A DNA stretch of 64,000 bases from Gigaspora rosea (lineage: Eukaryota > Glomeromycota > Glomeromycetes > Diversisporales > Gigasporaceae), in NCBI GenBank assembly GCA_003550325.1, contig QKWP01001157.1, positions 62,001 to 126,000 on the forward strand, given 5' to 3'. Both the position numbers and the translations under genes were made by a program. Shown piece by piece: positions 60,395 to 64,000 of the stretch (the first letter of the stretch is position 1; each line of letters starts with the position of its first letter). Below the pieces are notes generated by a model, which saw only the letters and a list, made by a program, of their open reading frames with translations, was not told the origin of the DNA and did not search any database.

Positions 60395-60925
60395 TTATTA
60401 GAGATTTTTTTGAATTTAATAATCAGAATAGTGATCAAGATAGTGGTTAGGAGCTATTTATTACTTTTTATATATAATATAATAGTAAGAAATAACTTGT
60501 ATGTTTTTAGATATCTAGAGCAAATAGCTTTACTTTTTTTAATTATTTTAATATAAATCGATTCTTAAACACCTTTATAACAAAGCTAAGTTAAAAATAT
60601 TTATTCTAGTATTAAATTTTTTGCCACAATAAAATACCTCTCTTAGAATTTGTAGTTACAACATGAAACAGAATTTTTGTAAAGAGTTGGTATAAAATTT
60701 AAATATTAATATTAAAAAAAGTTTCAATGTAACTTTGTTAAAAAGGTGTTTAAGAATTGATTTATACTAAAATAATTAAAAAAATAAAGCTATTTGTTCT
60801 GAACATCTAAAACACACAAGTCACACTTTACTATTAAATTATATATAAAATGTGATAAATAATCCCAGTCAATATCAATCACTATCCTGAACATTAAATT
60901 CAAAAAAACCTTAATAATTAATTTT
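60395..60925. repeat. Fold-back element, about 530 bases
   Basis: TTTTTTTGAATTTAATAATC, ATAGTGAT, ATAGCTTTACTTTTTTAATT and CGATTCTTAAACACCTTT on the left are mirrored in reverse order on the right, down to TTAAATTCAAAAAAACC. The centre is near 60660. Target duplication is not clear. It lies close to the 3' end of the pseudokinase gene. Confidence 0.7.
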
Positions 60926-60968
60926 AATTAGTACCACATATAGTTTTGATTTACATAGTTGAATTTTC

Positions 60969-62748
60969 CTAAACTTGGTCCCTTAGAAACTGATTTAAAA
61001 ATAACTTTAATGCTTCTTGTTCATTTACCATGACACCTCTTCCATCAAGATAAAGTAAACCAAGAGAAATTAATCCAATAAACTGATTCTCTTTTAATAA
61101 ATTTTTTGCTAAAATATTGTTCGAAGAATCCACGACAATATAATAATAATCTTCAGATGCTTTTTTATACATATCGTACGCCTTATGGTAATTAATAGTT
61201 GTTCCAATTCCGTATTCATGAAAGAAACCAATAATACTCATAAAGTAAGATCTATACTTATAATTATAATATTCATTGAGGATTTCTTCTGGATTTTTGT
61301 TATTATCATCAATATATTTTTTTAAACAATAAACTATAGGATTTATTTATCTTTCATCGCGCCACCTTGTGTATTAAATTGGGTTATAAAAAATTGATTT
61401 AAGTTATAAAGAAATTTCTGCTCTTTATTATCCTCAGCTTTTTTTTTTCACTTATGTCAACTAAAGAAGATTGCAAAGAACTTTTCAAATTTAATAAGTT
61501 ATTCTGATTATTAAATAATCCATTTTCATTTAAGTCACCCTGATTAATAGATAAGTTATCTTCACATAAATTATTTTGATTAAATAAGTCTTCTTTGTTT
61601 AAGTTATTTTGATTATTTACTGAATTATCATCATTTAAATATTTCTTAAGAGATGTAATAAGTAAGAAAATTAATTCTAATTCCTTTGCCGTTTTATCAT
61701 AAAGATTGTCGCAGCTGATGCTGAAAACGGCTGATGCTGAATTTTGACCTACTTTGATATGAAATTTTAAGATTGTTAAAGTAATCAGAATTATAAACTT
61801 AGATTTAATTTTGTAATTTATTTTACCTGTATATATTTTAATATATTCTTTAGGCGTTCCAATGACCGTATCCTCGCGTTTACCATGAATGATTGCGTTT
61901 AATAAATTAAAACTATAAGCTGATTCTGATTTAAATAGAATATTTCCACTTGAAATTTCCCATAAAAAGACCCCAATGCTATATACGTCTGAACTTTTAT
62001 TAATCTTATATGTTTCAAAATTTTGTAAATATTGAGGATCGATATACTGAATATATTTAAACTTATTGAAAACGTTCTGATGTTGAAAAGCATATATTTT
62101 AATATCGCCTTTATGAACAAATACTTTTTCTGAATTCTATAAATTAATGATTTTAGTACGTATTTCTTAATTTAATACTGCTAAAAAAATTAAATAATTT
62201 ATATAGTGTAAATGAGTACCATATTCAAAAGAATTAAACCAATATCGTGTAAACATTTTACAGCACAAATAAGTTGTTTTGCAAGGCGTAACTTATCATT
62301 CCAATTAATCTTACTAAAGTTTTGTTTTAAATATTGACGAAGAGTTCCATCACATGCATATTCATGAATAAATATGACTTCATTCACATTTTGCTTAACG
62401 ATTGCAAAAAATTTTAAAATAGATTCACATAATTCACTTTTCGATATTGTTTTATCTAAATAATAAGATATATTTGTAATAAATCTTAATAAATTTTTTT
62501 TTTTTATAAATAATAAATATTTATTAGAATATAAAAATAACACTTTACATCGTTAGTAAAATCACTTGATGTATACTTTTGAGTAAAGATAAATTTGCGT
62601 AAAACTACGGTTTTATTATATTTAATAAGAAAACTTTACGGCTATTACTAGATAATCTAGTGCCATTAGTTTTGAATTTTTCCAAACTATTATATGAATG
62701 AAATCTAGTGAGGTATTGCTTGGTCCATTTTTCCGATTCTAGATCCAT
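60969..62748 (-). pseudogene. Pseudokinase-Sel1 fusion gene with three one-base frame breaks
   Basis: Exons 62748-62549, 62455-62220, 62136-61827 and 61730-60969 are proposed. Exon 1 (MDLESEKWTKQYLTRF) is 200 bases against 201 in the kinase-TPR gene, and the intron between LLNM and NSEK lies where HRDL/HDKN is split there, so the genes are related. Every catalytic site is altered: no glycine loop (TNGTRLSSN), VALK lysine to arginine (VVLR), HRD to LLN, DFG to AFQ (IKIYAFQ). The fold-defining parts are kept (EYACDGTLRQYL, SDVYSIGVFLWEISSG). The C-lobe stops after TPKEYIKIYT. A linker with repeated NQNNL units leads to one to two Sel1 repeats (GFFHEYGIGT, LGLLYLDGRG). Apparent single-base losses occur in an A-run of exon 1, at the exon 2 start and near 61340. 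They may be real or assembly errors. Confidence 0.7.
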
Positions 62749-63306
62749 ATCGATATCGATATTAGATAATTAAAAAAATACGTAGAATTAAGTACGTACG
62801 TGCGTTCATATTTCTTTATTCGTATGTGCTGTACAATGAGGTGATTAGTAATCATTGTGGCAGCAGCGTCTACAACTATAGTTAGAATGTTACAGTAGCA
62901 CGTGAGTTAACGAGTGGAAATGACATCCAGAACTAGAAATATTAAATATGTCCGTTCGTACAGTACGTCAATTATCATTTTTTGCTTAATCCTTTAAAAA
63001 TTTTATTAATTTTTCATGTTTTTGAATGTAACCAATAAAAATATTAAAAATGACACTATCGACGACATTAAACTTGAAATTTGATTGGTTGACATTCACG
63101 TTATTATCTAAATAAACTTAATGTGAGATTCTTTTGCATTACAGTATAAATCAAATATAACGGCTATACATTTAACATTTAATTATTCTCATCTATCTAT
63201 TTTATTGAATATAGTTTGAATTGCCATAAACAATTTAAAAAATCTAAACTGAATTCGCTTTCAAGATTTTTTTTTACTCATTTTAATATATATAGTCTCT
63301 TGATAA
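62749..63306. other. Upstream region of the pseudokinase gene
   Basis: AT-rich, with ACGTACGTGCG near 62794. No gene or clear promoter motif was recognised. Confidence 0.4.
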
Positions 63307-63508
63307 TGGCTAAATGGTATTTAGAAAATGTAAAGAGGCTAATTTTCAATCAGCATAAACAAAAGATGGATATTGAACACAGTTAAAATGTGAGACGAAT
63401 CATTCCATTTATTATAAAAAATGACTAAATGGTATTTAGAAATGTAAAGAGGCTAATTTGAACATAGTTAACTCATGTGAGACGAATCATTCCATTTATT
63501 ATAAAAAA
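63307..63508. repeat. Two-copy tandem repeat
   Basis: GGCTAAATGGTATTTAGAAA, TGTAAAGAGGCTAATTT and GTGAGACGAATCATTCCATT occur twice in order (about 63307-63415 and 63420-63508). The second copy is shorter. 63509-63782 shows no gene. Confidence 0.8.
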
Positions 63509-63782
63509 AGGCAAATATTTTATTTTATTACCTTTTTAATTTAAAAAAAAAAATACAAAGCCCCCACATATTTTTTTCCGAAACTATAAATACAGCACAA
63601 ATTCGATAAAAAAATTTTGGGGGACAGTACTAGAACTAGAAATGTTACGTAACGCTCAAGCAAAAGTACTAGTACTAGTGCTATTACAATTTACTTATTT
63701 GCGCGGGTAACACAAAATCCGATTTTGTAAATAAACAAATTGCGTGAGATAAAAATTTAGGGTTAGGGCCTTAACATTAGAG

Positions 63783-64000
63783 AATTTAGGGTTGGAACGA
63801 TGTTTAGTATATGTAAAATTTAATTCCCTTCATTTTTAATTAGTGCACCAAGATCGATTTAAATTCTTTACGCGTGTTCGGATTCTTCGTCGGGCAGATC
63901 CGGAATAGTCAAATTTGCACTTTCCGATTGACTATTTCCTCTCCAGGAGTTTGTATTACCCGCGCAAATAAGTGGGTGGATGCAATGAATCCGCCCATAT
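63783..64000 (-). pseudogene. Second copy of the duplicated gene tail, cut by the window end
   Basis: Nearly identical to 24757-25010 through TTCGTCGGGCAGATCCGGAA and CTCCAGGAGTTTGTATTACC. On the minus strand FARVIQTPGEEIVNRKVQI is followed by a stop because one T is missing, then LPDEESEHA and TAA in the shifted frame (stop at 63870-63868). In the other copy this block stands immediately upstream of a Sel1-kinase gene, so a paralogous kinase may begin just beyond 64000. Confidence 0.5.

Overview
The window looks like nuclear DNA of an arbuscular mycorrhizal fungus (Glomeromycotina, Rhizophagus-like). The grounds are the very AT-rich sequence, short GT-AG introns of 64-96 bases, TTAGGG-type repeat motifs, kinase genes fused to TPR or Sel1 repeats, FAR1/MULE transposase relics, and dense non-autonomous transposons. 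The species call is inference; no search was run.

Layout. 1-741: end of a FAR1-like gene (minus) split by a 317-base MITE. 1.4-5.7 kb: fold-back elements, a hairpin satellite and a second copy of the 317-base MITE. 6.3-15.1 kb: copy A of a segmental duplication, carrying a kinase-TPR gene with one nonsense codon. 15.5-17.4 kb: an AT-rich inverted repeat split by a GC-richer, tRNA-headed retroposon. 18.6-21.4 kb: decayed NOL8-like nucleolar gene (minus). 22-24.7 kb: repeats with two dated DNA-element insertions. 25.1-26.8 kb: Sel1/zinc-ribbon kinase with one nonsense codon. 29.6-38.5 kb: copy B of the duplication, with a heavily broken kinase-TPR copy. 38.5-52.2 kb: no gene recognised; AT-rich DNA, MITEs and a roughly 97-base satellite. 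53.0-55.9 kb: broken MULE transposase. 56-60.9 kb: telomere-like repeats and MITEs. 61.0-62.7 kb: a pseudokinase-Sel1 gene (minus). 63.8-64.0 kb: a repeat of the sequence found just upstream of the 25.1 kb kinase.

The three kinase loci are probably members of the lineage-specific expansion in which a tyrosine-kinase-like domain is coupled to helical repeat scaffolds. None is fully intact here. The 25.1 kb gene and copy A have one stop each, copy B is riddled with indels, and the 61-62.7 kb gene has lost the glycine loop, VAIK lysine, HRD and DFG, besides three apparent one-base frame breaks. No operon-like cooperation is visible.

The most informative structure is the 8.8 kb direct duplication. 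Because each copy serves as the unoccupied site for insertions in the other, it fixes the boundaries and target duplications of several otherwise anonymous elements, including a 316-base multi-hairpin insertion in copy B.
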